A stretch of 64,000 nt of DNA, from assembly GCA_020853885.1 (NCBI GenBank), contig JADYXZ010000021.1, positions 87,155 to 151,154 of the forward strand, in the 5' to 3' direction. The stretch is from Bradyrhizobiaceae bacterium (GTDB taxonomy: Bacteria > Pseudomonadota > Alphaproteobacteria > Rhizobiales > Xanthobacteraceae). Position 1 is the first letter of the stretch. Each line of letters starts with the position of its first letter. The position numbers were made by a program, and so were the translations under genes. This document shows positions 35,887 through 44,174 of this stretch, one piece after another. Under the pieces are notes generated by a model, which saw only the letters and a program-made list of their open reading frames with translations, was not told the origin of the DNA and made no database searches.

Positions 35887-37044
35887 CTACAGATTCCGCG
35901 CGACGAGCTCTTTCATGACCTCGTTCGCACCGCCGTAGATTTTCTGCACCCGAGCATCCATGAAAAGCTGCGCAATCGGATACTCGGCCATATAGCCGTA
36001 CCCGCCAAAAAGCTGCAAGCATTCGTCGACGATCTCGCACTGCTTCTGCGAGCACCACCATTTGGCGGTTGCCGCGTCCGCCATCGTCACCTCGCCGCCG
36101 TTCAGAATTCTCAGGATCAAGCTGTCGATATAGGCGCGGCCGACACGCGCCTCGCTCGCGCATTCGGCGAGCTTTATGCGGGTGTTCTGGAAATCCCACA
36201 GCGTCTGGCCGAACATTTTCCGGGTTTTGGCGTGCTCGATCGTCATTTCGACCGCACGCTCGGCCGACGCGATCGCGAAGACCGCGATGGAAAGCCGCTC
36301 CTTGATGAAGACGTCGATAAGCTGGCCGAACCCCTTGCCTTCCACGCCGCCGATCAGATTTTTCGCCGGCACTTCTACGTTATCGAGAAAAACCTCACAA
36401 GTATCGAGGCCGTTCTGCCCGATCTTGTCGAGCACCTTCGCGACATTGAAGCCCGGCGTCTTCTTCGTCTCGATCAGGAAAAGCGAAATGCCCTTGGCCC
36501 CTTCGTCGCTTGTCCGGGCGGCCAGCAGGCAGACGTTAGCCTGCTGGCCGTGGGTCATGAAGGTCTTTGCGCCATTGATGATGTACTTGTCGCCCTGCCG
36601 CACCGCGCGAGTCCGCAGAGCCTTCATGTCGGAGCCCATGTTCGGCTCGGTGATGCCGACGGCCAGAATAACCTTCCCGGCGACAATATCCGGCGTCCAT
36701 TTCAGCGCCTGCTCGCGCGTCGCAGTATTGATGAAGACGGCCGGTGCGTTGAACGCCCCGGGGACGAAGCCGAAGCTCGTGTTGCAGGCATAGGCCTGCT
36801 CCTCGATGACGACGGCCTCGTGCGCGAAGGTCCCCCCGTGTCCGCCCAAATCCTCCGGGATACTCATTCCGAGCAGGCCCATTTCACCGGCTTTCAGCCA
36901 GACCTCAGGTCCGATGCCGTGTTTGCGCCTGGCCTCCGCATCCAGGGGAGCGACATGATGCTCGAAGAACCGCTTTGCGGTTTGTCGCAGTATATCGAGC
37001 TCCTCGTTCATCCACGGCGAGCGGTGTTTGGAAACGAACGTCAA
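35887..37044 (-). CDS. Acyl-CoA dehydrogenase (long-chain/isovaleryl type)
   Basis: A 385-residue FAD enzyme with a TTG start and AAGGAGCC at 6 bp. The three usual domains are present: N-terminal helical, middle beta domain (AVGITEPNMGSDMKALRTRA) and C-terminal helical (RLSIAVFAIASAERAVEM, QLFGGYGYMAEYPIAQL). The end reads KIYGGANEVMKELVAR, so the catalytic Glu is not at the IYEGT position but is expected on helix G as in the long-chain and isovaleryl enzymes. It introduces an alpha,beta double bond into an acyl-CoA. It is divergent from the acyl-CoA synthetase, with an operator between. Confidence 0.92.
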   Translation of the reverse strand: MTFVSKHRSPWMNEELDILRQTAKRFFEHHVAPLDAEARRKHGIGPEVWLKAGEMGLLGMSIPEDLGGHGGTFAHEAVVIEEQAYACNTSFGFVPGAFNAPAVFINTATREQALKWTPDIVAGKVILAVGITEPNMGSDMKALRTRAVRQGDKYIINGAKTFMTHGQQANVCLLAARTSDEGAKGISLFLIETKKTPGFNVAKVLDKIGQNGLDTCEVFLDNVEVPAKNLIGGVEGKGFGQLIDVFIKERLSIAVFAIASAERAVEMTIEHAKTRKMFGQTLWDFQNTRIKLAECASEARVGRAYIDSLILRILNGGEVTMADAATAKWWCSQKQCEIVDECLQLFGGYGYMAEYPIAQLFMDARVQKIYGGANEVMKELVARNL

Positions 37045-37076
37045 GATCAGGCTCCTTCATATCCGTCGGGCCTTTT

Positions 37077-37094
37077 CATTCAACCGGTTGGTTG
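37077..37094. promoter_or_regulatory. TetR-type operator 2
   Basis: CATTCAACCGGTTGGTTG. Its reverse complement matches operator 1 at 15 of 18 positions, and the centre CAACCGGTTG is a perfect palindrome. It lies in the 141-bp gap between the divergent acyl-CoA dehydrogenase and acyl-CoA synthetase genes and can control both. Confidence 0.75.
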
Positions 37095-37185
37095 GTAGAT
37101 GTCAAGCATAGAAGAACACCGATGAGGAAGCGCCGGCTCAGCGCCATTCGCTTTGCGGCTGCAAGCTTCACGGGGAGGAGGCGTC

Positions 37186-38709
37186 TTGCACGACGTCCTG
37201 GGTGATCTCATCGAGGATGCGGTGCGCCGGCACCCGGGCAAACCCGCCATCGTTAGCGCGGAACGAACGACGTCCTATGCAGAGCTTGATCGCGACGCCA
37301 ACCGGCTTTTCGCCGCCCTCGTGAACCTCGGTCTGGCACCCGGCCGGACCGTCGGCATCCTTGCGCGCAATAATCCCGATTACCCCGTGGTCTTTCTGGC
37401 CGTCGCGCGCGCCGGCGGTATTCTTGTTCCGCTGAGCGTCCGGTCCACGGCTTCCGATATCGCCGTCATCGCAAAGCGCGTCGCCATGTCGGTTCTGTTT
37501 GTCGAGCCGGAATTTCTGGAGATCGCAAAGAATTTGCCCGCCGTATCGAAAGAAATTTTGCCGATTTCGCTGGCCGCCGCCGCCAGCACGAATTGTCCCC
37601 CGACGATCGGAGCCTTGATCTCGAGCAACATGGAGACCCCGCGCATCCGGATCGATCCCGATGCCCCCAGCATTATCATGTTCACGAGCGGCACGACCGG
37701 CCGGCCGAAAGGCGTGACCGTCAGCCATCTCCGCTACCGCCGGCTCATGGAGCAGCAGGTTCGGGAATGCGACATCAGGAACGACGACATCCTCCAGCTC
37801 GCCATGCCGCTCTTTCACAATGGCGGCCTCGTCGCCGTACTCGGAGCGGGACTTGCCGCCGGCGCAACGGTCGCATTCTATTCGGGCTCGTTCGAGCCCG
37901 GATGCGTGCTCGATCATGCACGGCGGCATCGCGTGACCATCGTGCACTGGATCGCCACGATGCTGGCCCGCCTGACGGACCATCTGAATGGCCGGCCTGC
38001 CGACCTGCCGCATCTCCGCTGCATCCACTACGGATCGATGCCGACGACGCAAGACCTTCTCGCCAAGGTCTCGGCCAGCTTCCCCGTGCCGCGGCTTCAG
38101 ATATACGCCACGACGGACTGCGGACTCATCGCCGTGCTCAAGCCCGGCCAGCAGGTTCCGGCAGCCGACACGACCGGCAGGCTGCTGGCGGATACGCGCA
38201 CGCGCATCGTGGATATCGAAGGCAACGAAGTCGGGCTCGGCGAAATCGGCGAAGTCGTCGTGGATGCTTCCACGAGTGGCATGATGGGCTACTGGGACGA
38301 ACCGGAATTGACCGCGAGGACAATCAGGGACGGATGGATTTACTCCGGCGACCTGGCGCGGCGCGACCGCGACGGCTTCATCACGCTCGTCGGACGAAAG
38401 GACAATCTGATCATTTCCGGCGGCGAGAACGTCTATCCGGCTGAAATCGAAGAGGTTCTCGCCGGTTACCCATTGATCCGCGAGGTCATCGTCTGCGGCG
38501 TGCCCGACGCCAATTTTGGAGAGGCTGTCTGCGCGATCGTCGCCGCCGAAAAGAACGCGCTGGACTTGCCTGCCCTTCGCGCCTACTGCGCAGGCCGCCT
38601 CGCCGCCCACAAGATTCCGCGAAAACTGTTTCTCGTCGACGCGCTTCCGCGTACGGCTTCCGGCAAAATCGCCCGGGGCGCAGCGAAGAATCTGATCCTC
38701 GATTCCTGA
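37186..38709 (+). CDS. AMP-forming acyl-CoA synthetase
   Basis: A 507-residue adenylate-forming enzyme. A TTG at 37186 directly follows GGGGAGGAGG; an upstream in-frame start at 37153 lacks a site. Motifs are the P-loop IMFTSGTTGRPKG, YATTDCG (A5 variant), YSGDLARRD (A7), the hinge after GRKDNLIISGGENVYP (A8) and the catalytic lysine in RTASGKIAR (A10). It activates a carboxylic acid to its CoA thioester with ATP. Context (ALDH, acyl-CoA dehydrogenase, CoA-transferase) places it at the entry of a beta-oxidation-like route. Substrate class is unclear; the relatively short length and A5 variant do not decide between aryl and alkyl acids. Confidence 0.92.
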   Translation: MHDVLGDLIEDAVRRHPGKPAIVSAERTTSYAELDRDANRLFAALVNLGLAPGRTVGILARNNPDYPVVFLAVARAGGILVPLSVRSTASDIAVIAKRVAMSVLFVEPEFLEIAKNLPAVSKEILPISLAAAASTNCPPTIGALISSNMETPRIRIDPDAPSIIMFTSGTTGRPKGVTVSHLRYRRLMEQQVRECDIRNDDILQLAMPLFHNGGLVAVLGAGLAAGATVAFYSGSFEPGCVLDHARRHRVTIVHWIATMLARLTDHLNGRPADLPHLRCIHYGSMPTTQDLLAKVSASFPVPRLQIYATTDCGLIAVLKPGQQVPAADTTGRLLADTRTRIVDIEGNEVGLGEIGEVVVDASTSGMMGYWDEPELTARTIRDGWIYSGDLARRDRDGFITLVGRKDNLIISGGENVYPAEIEEVLAGYPLIREVIVCGVPDANFGEAVCAIVAAEKNALDLPALRAYCAGRLAAHKIPRKLFLVDALPRTASGKIARGAAKNLILDS

Positions 38710-38762
38710 CGGCGAAAGTTTTCAGTCGCAAAAGGCTACCGGTTCAATCCCAAATCCTGTAT

Positions 38763-38780
38763 CAACCAACCGATTGGTTG
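38763..38780. promoter_or_regulatory. TetR-type operator 3
   Basis: CAACCAACCGATTGGTTG, identical to operator 1 over 18 bp, within TCAACCAACCGATTGGTTGA. It lies 82 bp upstream of the CaiB-type CoA-transferase gene. Confidence 0.8.
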
Positions 38781-38862
38781 ACAGCCAAAAGCCGCCGTGC
38801 TGGAGTTTTTATCGTAGGGCTTTGCCCGCAAACCGGCTTGCCGGAAAAGAGGACTCCATCGG

Positions 38863-40080
38863 ATGAAACCATGCGGCGCCTTGGCGGACCTTCGAATCCT
38901 CGATGTCACGCAGGCATTTGCAGGGCCCTTCTGCACCCAGTTGCTGGCCGATCAGGGTGCCGACGTGATCAAGGTTGAGGCGCCGGAAGGAGACGTGAAC
39001 CGCACGCTCGGCCCCTTCCCTGCGGACGACAAGGAGCACGCCTACGGCGCGCTTTTCCAGCATTGCAATCGCAACAAGCGTGGCATCGTCGTCGACCTCA
39101 AGTCCGATACTGGCCGCGAAGTTCTCTTCCGGCTTGTCGAGGAAGCTGACGCGCTCGTCGAGAACTTCCGGTTCGGCGTCATGGAACGGCTGGGGCTCGG
39201 CTACGAGACGCTGAAGGCCCGGAACCCGCGGCTCGTTTACACATCCATCCGCGGTTTCGGCGACCGGTCGGGCGGCTTGAGTCCTTACGCGAGCTTTCCA
39301 GCCGTCGACATCATCGCGCAAGCCTTCGGCGGCGTGATGAGCGTCACGGGTCCCGATCCGGATTCTCCGACGAAAATCGGCGGCGGTTTCGGCGATACAA
39401 TTCCGGGGTTGTTTGCGGCGTTCGCAACGATGAGCGCACTCTGGGAGGCAAGATCATCCGGCGAGGGGCAATATGTCGATGTCGCCATGGCGGACGCCAT
39501 GCTCGCCATGTGCGAGGGCATCAGCACCTTCTTCAGCTATTCGGGCCAGATACCGCGCCCGTCCGGAAATCGTCTCCCCGACATCTGTCCCTTCGGAACG
39601 GTGCGCGCCAAGGACGGCTGGGTCGCTCTCGCCGTGCCGCCGGGGCGGCAATGGGCGACCTTCTGCGAAGCGATCGGCCGGCCGGAGCTTGGCGACCACC
39701 CGCGCTACGCGTCGCTATCACAACGTGTCGCACGCACCGAGGAAGTCTATACAATTGTTGAGGATTTTACGCGGGGCAAGACCAAGGCCGAACTGCTCGG
39801 GATCTTCGGCGGGGTCATCCCGTTCTCGCCGATCAACGATGCGGCCGACATCCATGCGGAGCCGCACTACGCCGCGCGCGACATGCTGCCGACGCTGGAC
39901 CATCCGGGTTCTTCGCGACGCTTCACCGTAGCCGGCATCCCCGGAAAACTGTCGCGAACCCCCGGATCAGTACGTCATCGCGCCCCTCTCCTCGGCGAGC
40001 ACACCGAGGAGGTCCTCCGCGAAGCGGGATTCAGCGCGGAGCAGATCGCCGAATTTAAGCTTCAGCGCGCCGTCGCCTAG
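38863..40080 (+). CDS. CaiB/BaiF family (class III) CoA-transferase
   Basis: A 405-residue class-III CoA-transferase. The N-terminal Rossmann-like opening LRILDVTQAFAGPFCTQLLADQGADVIKVE and the catalytic aspartate D149 (PAVDIIAQAFGG) are present. The C-terminal domain has LGEHTEEVLREAGFSAEQI. It moves CoA between two carboxylic acids through an aspartyl thioester. A racemase-like family member follows 15 bp downstream. Residues do not define the acids; dicarboxylates such as succinate are common donors in this family. Confidence 0.92.
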   Translation: MKPCGALADLRILDVTQAFAGPFCTQLLADQGADVIKVEAPEGDVNRTLGPFPADDKEHAYGALFQHCNRNKRGIVVDLKSDTGREVLFRLVEEADALVENFRFGVMERLGLGYETLKARNPRLVYTSIRGFGDRSGGLSPYASFPAVDIIAQAFGGVMSVTGPDPDSPTKIGGGFGDTIPGLFAAFATMSALWEARSSGEGQYVDVAMADAMLAMCEGISTFFSYSGQIPRPSGNRLPDICPFGTVRAKDGWVALAVPPGRQWATFCEAIGRPELGDHPRYASLSQRVARTEEVYTIVEDFTRGKTKAELLGIFGGVIPFSPINDAADIHAEPHYAARDMLPTLDHPGSSRRFTVAGIPGKLSRTPGSVRHRAPLLGEHTEEVLREAGFSAEQIAEFKLQRAVA

Positions 40081-40095
40081 CGTCGGGGATCTCGC

Positions 40096-41211
40096 ATGTC
40101 AGGAAATTATTCCGGACCCCTGGCTGGCCTGAAGGTCGTCGAGTTTGCGGGCATCGGCCCCGGTCCCTTCTGCGGGATGCTGCTTGCGCAGCTTGGCGCC
40201 GATGTTCTGCGGATCGAACGGCCGGTCCGGCCCGGAGCCGACACCCACGAGCTTTTGCCCATCGACCCGCGCTACGACCTCCTCAATCGCGGCAAGGTGA
40301 AGCTTGCGCTCGACATGAAATCTCCCGCGGCGATCGCCCGGATATTCGAGATCGTCGAGAAGGCGGACTGCCTGATCGAAGGATTTCGACCGGGCGTGAT
40401 GGAGCGGCTCGGACTGGGCCCGGATGTATGTCTCGCCCGCAATCCCCGATTGATTTACGGCCGCGTCACCGGCTGGGGACAGAGCGGTCCGCTCGCGCAA
40501 AATGCCGGGCACGACATTACATACATCGCCCTTTCCGGCGCGCTCGCCGCGATCGGCGAACGGAACGGACCGCCTGTGCCGCCGCTCAATCTCGTGGGAG
40601 ATTTTGCCGGCGGCGGGCTTTATCTTGCGATTGGCCTGCTTGCCGCACGAGAGGAAGCTCGCCGCACCGGACGCGGCCAGGTGATCGATGCGGCCATGCT
40701 GGACGGCGCGACGCATCTCATGACGTTCGTTCACGGATTGCGGCAGGCCGGCTTCTGGTCGCTGCAGCGAGGTTCGAACCAGCCCGATGGCGGCTTTCCG
40801 TTCAATGCCGTCTATCGGACGAGCGACAGAAAGTGGATCGCCGTCGCTGCCGCCGAGATGAAATTCCGGGCCGGCCTGGTCAGCCGCCTCGGCCTGCCCG
40901 CCGAGATCGCGCCGGCCGCCGACGATCCTTCGCGATGGCCGGACATCAAGACCACCCTCGCTGGCATCTTCGCGCGCCACCCGCGCGAGTACTGGTGCAG
41001 ATTTCTTGAAGGGCCAGACAACTGCGTCGCTCCCGTCCTCGATCTCGATGAAACGATGCACCATCCGCACGTGCAGGCCCGCGGGCTTTTCGTCGAGGAC
41101 GGCGATCTCCGCGTACCCGCACCGGCGCCGAAATTCTCGAACGGAATTCCAGCCCCCGCGGCCCCGAACGCCGACACCCTGCTCGTCGCCTGGAACATCC
41201 GTCGCAGCTAA
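40096..41211 (+). CDS. Alpha-methylacyl-CoA racemase-like protein
   Basis: A 371-residue CaiB-superfamily protein whose motifs fit alpha-methylacyl-CoA racemase rather than a transferase: SGPLAGLKVVEFAGIGPGPF at the N-terminus, AGHD with H139/D140, and NLVGDFAGGG with D169. The spacing of 30 between the catalytic His and the second Asp equals that of the Mycobacterium racemase (His126/Asp156). It would epimerise a 2-methylacyl-CoA so that the acyl-CoA dehydrogenase can act, suggesting that the catabolised acid is methyl-branched. It forms an operon with the preceding transferase gene. Confidence 0.9.
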   Translation: MSGNYSGPLAGLKVVEFAGIGPGPFCGMLLAQLGADVLRIERPVRPGADTHELLPIDPRYDLLNRGKVKLALDMKSPAAIARIFEIVEKADCLIEGFRPGVMERLGLGPDVCLARNPRLIYGRVTGWGQSGPLAQNAGHDITYIALSGALAAIGERNGPPVPPLNLVGDFAGGGLYLAIGLLAAREEARRTGRGQVIDAAMLDGATHLMTFVHGLRQAGFWSLQRGSNQPDGGFPFNAVYRTSDRKWIAVAAAEMKFRAGLVSRLGLPAEIAPAADDPSRWPDIKTTLAGIFARHPREYWCRFLEGPDNCVAPVLDLDETMHHPHVQARGLFVEDGDLRVPAPAPKFSNGIPAPAAPNADTLLVAWNIRRS

Positions 41212-41222
41212 AAAGCACGAAT

Positions 41223-41240
41223 CAACCAACCGGACGGTTG
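41223..41240. promoter_or_regulatory. TetR-type operator 4
   Basis: CAACCAACCGGACGGTTG, 15 of 18 positions like operators 1 and 3. It sits between the racemase and the enolase-superfamily gene, about 70 bp upstream of the latter, and could control the downstream gene and TRAP operon. Confidence 0.75.
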
Positions 41241-41312
41241 ACAAGCCAAAGCGGTGATGCCCTTAATTGAATCGGTTCTCCGCAATCGTCTGGCATCGTC
41301 CGGAGCAGTTGA

Positions 41313-42485
41313 ATGAAAATCGTCAAGGTCGAGTGCATTCCCGTCACGTCCCCGCTGAAGAAGCCGTTCTTGATGCCGGAGACGGTGATCACGGGCATCG
41401 ACAGCGTTGTTCTCAAGCTGACGACGGACGAAGGGCTCGTCGGCATTTCCGATTCAGGAGACACCTCGAGCTGGTATCGCGGCGAAATCCAGGAATCGAT
41501 GATGGGGATGATTCTCGGCCATATCGCGCCGCGGATTCTTCTCGGCGAGGACCCCCGCAATATCGAGAAGATTGTCGGGCGCATGGACACGCTCGTGCGC
41601 GACAACAACCAGGCCAAGGCGACGGTCGACTTCGCCCTGCACGACCTCAAGGGCAAAATTTACAATCTGCCGGTGTACCAGTTGCTCGGCGGGAAATGCG
41701 CGCCCGCTTCGCTGCAAGGCTGGGTCGTATCCGCCGGCAAGCCGGAACAACAGGCCGCAGAGTCGTCGGGAGCCCTCAAGCACGGCTTCAGCCTGATCAA
41801 GCTCAAGATCGGCTCCGGCAGCCAGGAAGAGGATGTCAGCGCCGTTGCGGCGGTGCGCGAAGCGATCGGCCCCGATGTCCGTCTCACCGTCGATGTGAAC
41901 GGATTCTGGAACTACGACCGCGCGCTCAAGACCCTGCGACGGCTCGATCCCTACGATCTCGAATGCGTCGAGCAGCCGCTGCCGCACTGGGACATCGAAG
42001 GCATGGCGCGCCTACGTGGACAGATCCGCACGCCGGTCTTCGCGGATGAATCGGCGCAGGAACTGCATCACCTGAAGGAGATCATCGACCGCCGCGCGGC
42101 CGACGGCCTCTTCATCAAGATGCAGAAAGCCGGCGGCCTGCTGAAAGCGCAACGCTGGCTGACCATGGCCCGCCTCGCCGACATGGCGGTCATGAGCGGC
42201 TGCATGATCGGCTCGGGTCTCGAGGCAAGCCCATCCGCACACCTGATGGTCGCCAATCAGTGGGCGTCGCAGTTTACCCACGAGAATGTCGGGCCGCTCA
42301 CGATCCACGGTGTCTGGGATACGTCGGACGGCGTGAAGCGCGACGAAATCGCGCTCAACAGTCCCATTTACAAGAAGGGAGCGCTCTATCCGAATGAGGG
42401 TCCGGGCTACGGCATCGAGCTGAACGAGGACTTCATCGGTCGGAACATCACGAAGAACAAGACGGCTGCTTCAGTTTCGCTCTGA
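41313..42485 (+). CDS. Enolase-superfamily enzyme (muconate lactonising/mandelate racemase group)
   Basis: A 390-residue TIM-barrel enzyme. Active-site residues follow the muconate cycloisomerase pattern with a constant offset of 4: K163 and K165 (LIKLKIG), metal ligands D194 (VDVNGFW), E220 (CVEQP) and D245 (FADES), and K269 (FIKMQKAGG). Mandelate racemase itself would have a His-Asp dyad in place of the last lysine, so a cycloisomerase, dipeptide epimerase or N-acylamino-acid racemase/OSBS-type reaction on an alpha-proton is more likely. It is followed by a TRAP importer, which probably supplies its substrate. Confidence 0.9.
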   Translation: MKIVKVECIPVTSPLKKPFLMPETVITGIDSVVLKLTTDEGLVGISDSGDTSSWYRGEIQESMMGMILGHIAPRILLGEDPRNIEKIVGRMDTLVRDNNQAKATVDFALHDLKGKIYNLPVYQLLGGKCAPASLQGWVVSAGKPEQQAAESSGALKHGFSLIKLKIGSGSQEEDVSAVAAVREAIGPDVRLTVDVNGFWNYDRALKTLRRLDPYDLECVEQPLPHWDIEGMARLRGQIRTPVFADESAQELHHLKEIIDRRAADGLFIKMQKAGGLLKAQRWLTMARLADMAVMSGCMIGSGLEASPSAHLMVANQWASQFTHENVGPLTIHGVWDTSDGVKRDEIALNSPIYKKGALYPNEGPGYGIELNEDFIGRNITKNKTAASVSL

Positions 42486-42526
42486 AGATTGAGCCGAAGT
42501 CAAAAAAATATTGGGGAGGCAATGCC

Positions 42527-43561
42527 ATGCAGACAGGAATTCGCCACGTGCTCGCCGCGGCGGCCGTGGTTCTCGGTAGCGTCACCGCAATCAGTGCGAC
42601 AGACGCTCAGACGCTGCAACTCAAGCTCAGTCACGGATTTCCCTCCGTGCACGGATTGCAGGTCGAGTTCGTAAATCCCTGGATTGAGGAGCTGCAAAAG
42701 CGGACCGGCGGACGGGTCAAGGTGGTGATCTATCCGGCCGGTTCGTCGTTCGGCGCGCTGGACCGCCAGCTCGATCAGGTCAAGTCGGGTGTCGTCGATC
42801 TCGCGATGGGTCTTTCGGTCGTCCCGCGCGACCGGATGCCCCGCACCGGATTATGGGACCTCCCCTTCGTCGCGCCCGACCGGGTCGTGGGGAACAAGGC
42901 GCTCTGGTCGCTGGCGCAAACCGATATGGCGAAGGACTATGAAGGTCTCAAGCTGCTCGGCCTGCTCGTTGATTGCTCGGTGCTGCACACGGTCAGCAAG
43001 TCGGTCCGCACGCTTGACGACATCAGGGGCCTCCGCATTCGCGTTCCTTCGAATGCCGGGGGCGAACTCGTCCGCGCTGCAGGCGGCGTTCCGGTCGCCA
43101 TGCCGCAGGGCGAGGTCTATGAAAACCTCGAGCGGAATGTCATCGATGGCGCCATCACCCCGTGGGACGTCCTGAACACCCTTAAGCTCGGCGAGGTCGT
43201 CAAGTATCACGTGGATAACTACCTGTTCTGCGGCCAGCTCTGGTTCGCGATGAACAAGGGGCAATACGACTCGCTGCCGCCGGACATCAGGAAGACTGTC
43301 GATGAGATTTCCGGAGACGCGCTGATCGGCAATCTCGACGCCATCTACGCAAGGTGGACGAAGGCGGGCAAGGCGATCGCAAGAAAGGGCGGCTCGACGG
43401 TCACCCGCCTGTCGGATGCGGACATTGCCAAGTGGAAGGAACTGGCGAAGCCCGCCATAGAAAAATATCTCACGGAGACGGCCGCGCGCGGCGTGCCCGA
43501 TATCCGGCAGATTTTCGACAACGTGAACGCCGCGGTCAAAAAATACTCCGCCAAACCCTGA
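42527..43561 (+). CDS. TRAP transporter substrate-binding protein DctP
   Basis: A 344-residue periplasmic receptor with GGGGAGG upstream. Signal peptide 1-29 (AAAAVVLGSVTAISATDAQT) is followed by the DctP fold: LKLSHGFPSVHGLQVEF, RTGGRVKVVIYPAGSSFGA and LRIRVPSN, the last carrying the arginine that binds the substrate carboxylate. It feeds the DctQ and DctM genes downstream and uses the ion gradient, not ATP. Likely ligand: an organic acid related to the acyl-CoA regulon. Confidence 0.94.
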   Translation: MQTGIRHVLAAAAVVLGSVTAISATDAQTLQLKLSHGFPSVHGLQVEFVNPWIEELQKRTGGRVKVVIYPAGSSFGALDRQLDQVKSGVVDLAMGLSVVPRDRMPRTGLWDLPFVAPDRVVGNKALWSLAQTDMAKDYEGLKLLGLLVDCSVLHTVSKSVRTLDDIRGLRIRVPSNAGGELVRAAGGVPVAMPQGEVYENLERNVIDGAITPWDVLNTLKLGEVVKYHVDNYLFCGQLWFAMNKGQYDSLPPDIRKTVDEISGDALIGNLDAIYARWTKAGKAIARKGGSTVTRLSDADIAKWKELAKPAIEKYLTETAARGVPDIRQIFDNVNAAVKKYSAKP

Positions 43562-43652
43562 AATTCGGCGCAAGAGCCGCGATGGGAGGCGTCTGGTGAG
43601 GCGAATTCAGTTTCCCTCCTGAATTCGCCTTGCCGGCCGCCTGGAGTTGCTC

Positions 43653-44174
43653 ATGTTGGATACGTTTTTGATCCGGCCGGTCCGAAGAATGGCCGAGATC
43701 TCGGCCATGATCGCCGCCGTCATCCTGATGGCCTGCGCAGTCGCCACGGCCGTCGACGTCGTCCTGCGCAACTACTTCCTGGGCGGAATCACCGGGATGG
43801 TGGAGTTGACCCAGCTCGCCGTGATCTGGGCGGCGTTCCTGACAATTCCGCTCGGGTTCGCCCACGAGAGTCACGTCTACGTGGATCTCATCACCGGAGC
43901 GATGAAGCCCCGGCTGAGATTGCATCTGCGGAATTTCGCGATGCTTGCCGGCGCGGTCGTGATGGCGCTCTACGCGTGGTGGGGCGCACGACAGGCCCTT
44001 GTTCAGATCTACTCAGGCGAGCGGACGCTCACGCTTGGCGTGCCGATCTCCTACTACTGGGCGCCGATCATCTACGGGACGACATTCTCGGTCGTCTGCG
44101 TATTGACGCGATATCTACAACTGCTGACCGGCTGCGAGACATCCGAAAGCCCGGAGTTAAGCCATGAGCTCTGA
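43653..44174 (+). CDS. TRAP transporter small permease DctQ
   Basis: A 173-residue membrane protein with four hydrophobic helices, usual for DctQ. The ATG at 43653 has GGAG 7 bp upstream and is preferred to the TTG at 43647. Motifs include VVLRNYFLGGITGMVELTQL and ITGAMKPRLRL. It overlaps the dctM start by 11 bp and links the receptor to the channel subunit. Confidence 0.93.
   Translation: MLDTFLIRPVRRMAEISAMIAAVILMACAVATAVDVVLRNYFLGGITGMVELTQLAVIWAAFLTIPLGFAHESHVYVDLITGAMKPRLRLHLRNFAMLAGAVVMALYAWWGARQALVQIYSGERTLTLGVPISYYWAPIIYGTTFSVVCVLTRYLQLLTGCETSESPELSHEL

Noticed and set aside
35887..37044. Acyl-CoA dehydrogenase without Glu in the IYEGT motif
   Set aside because: Long-chain and isovaleryl-type enzymes have IYGG(T/A) here and carry the base on another helix.
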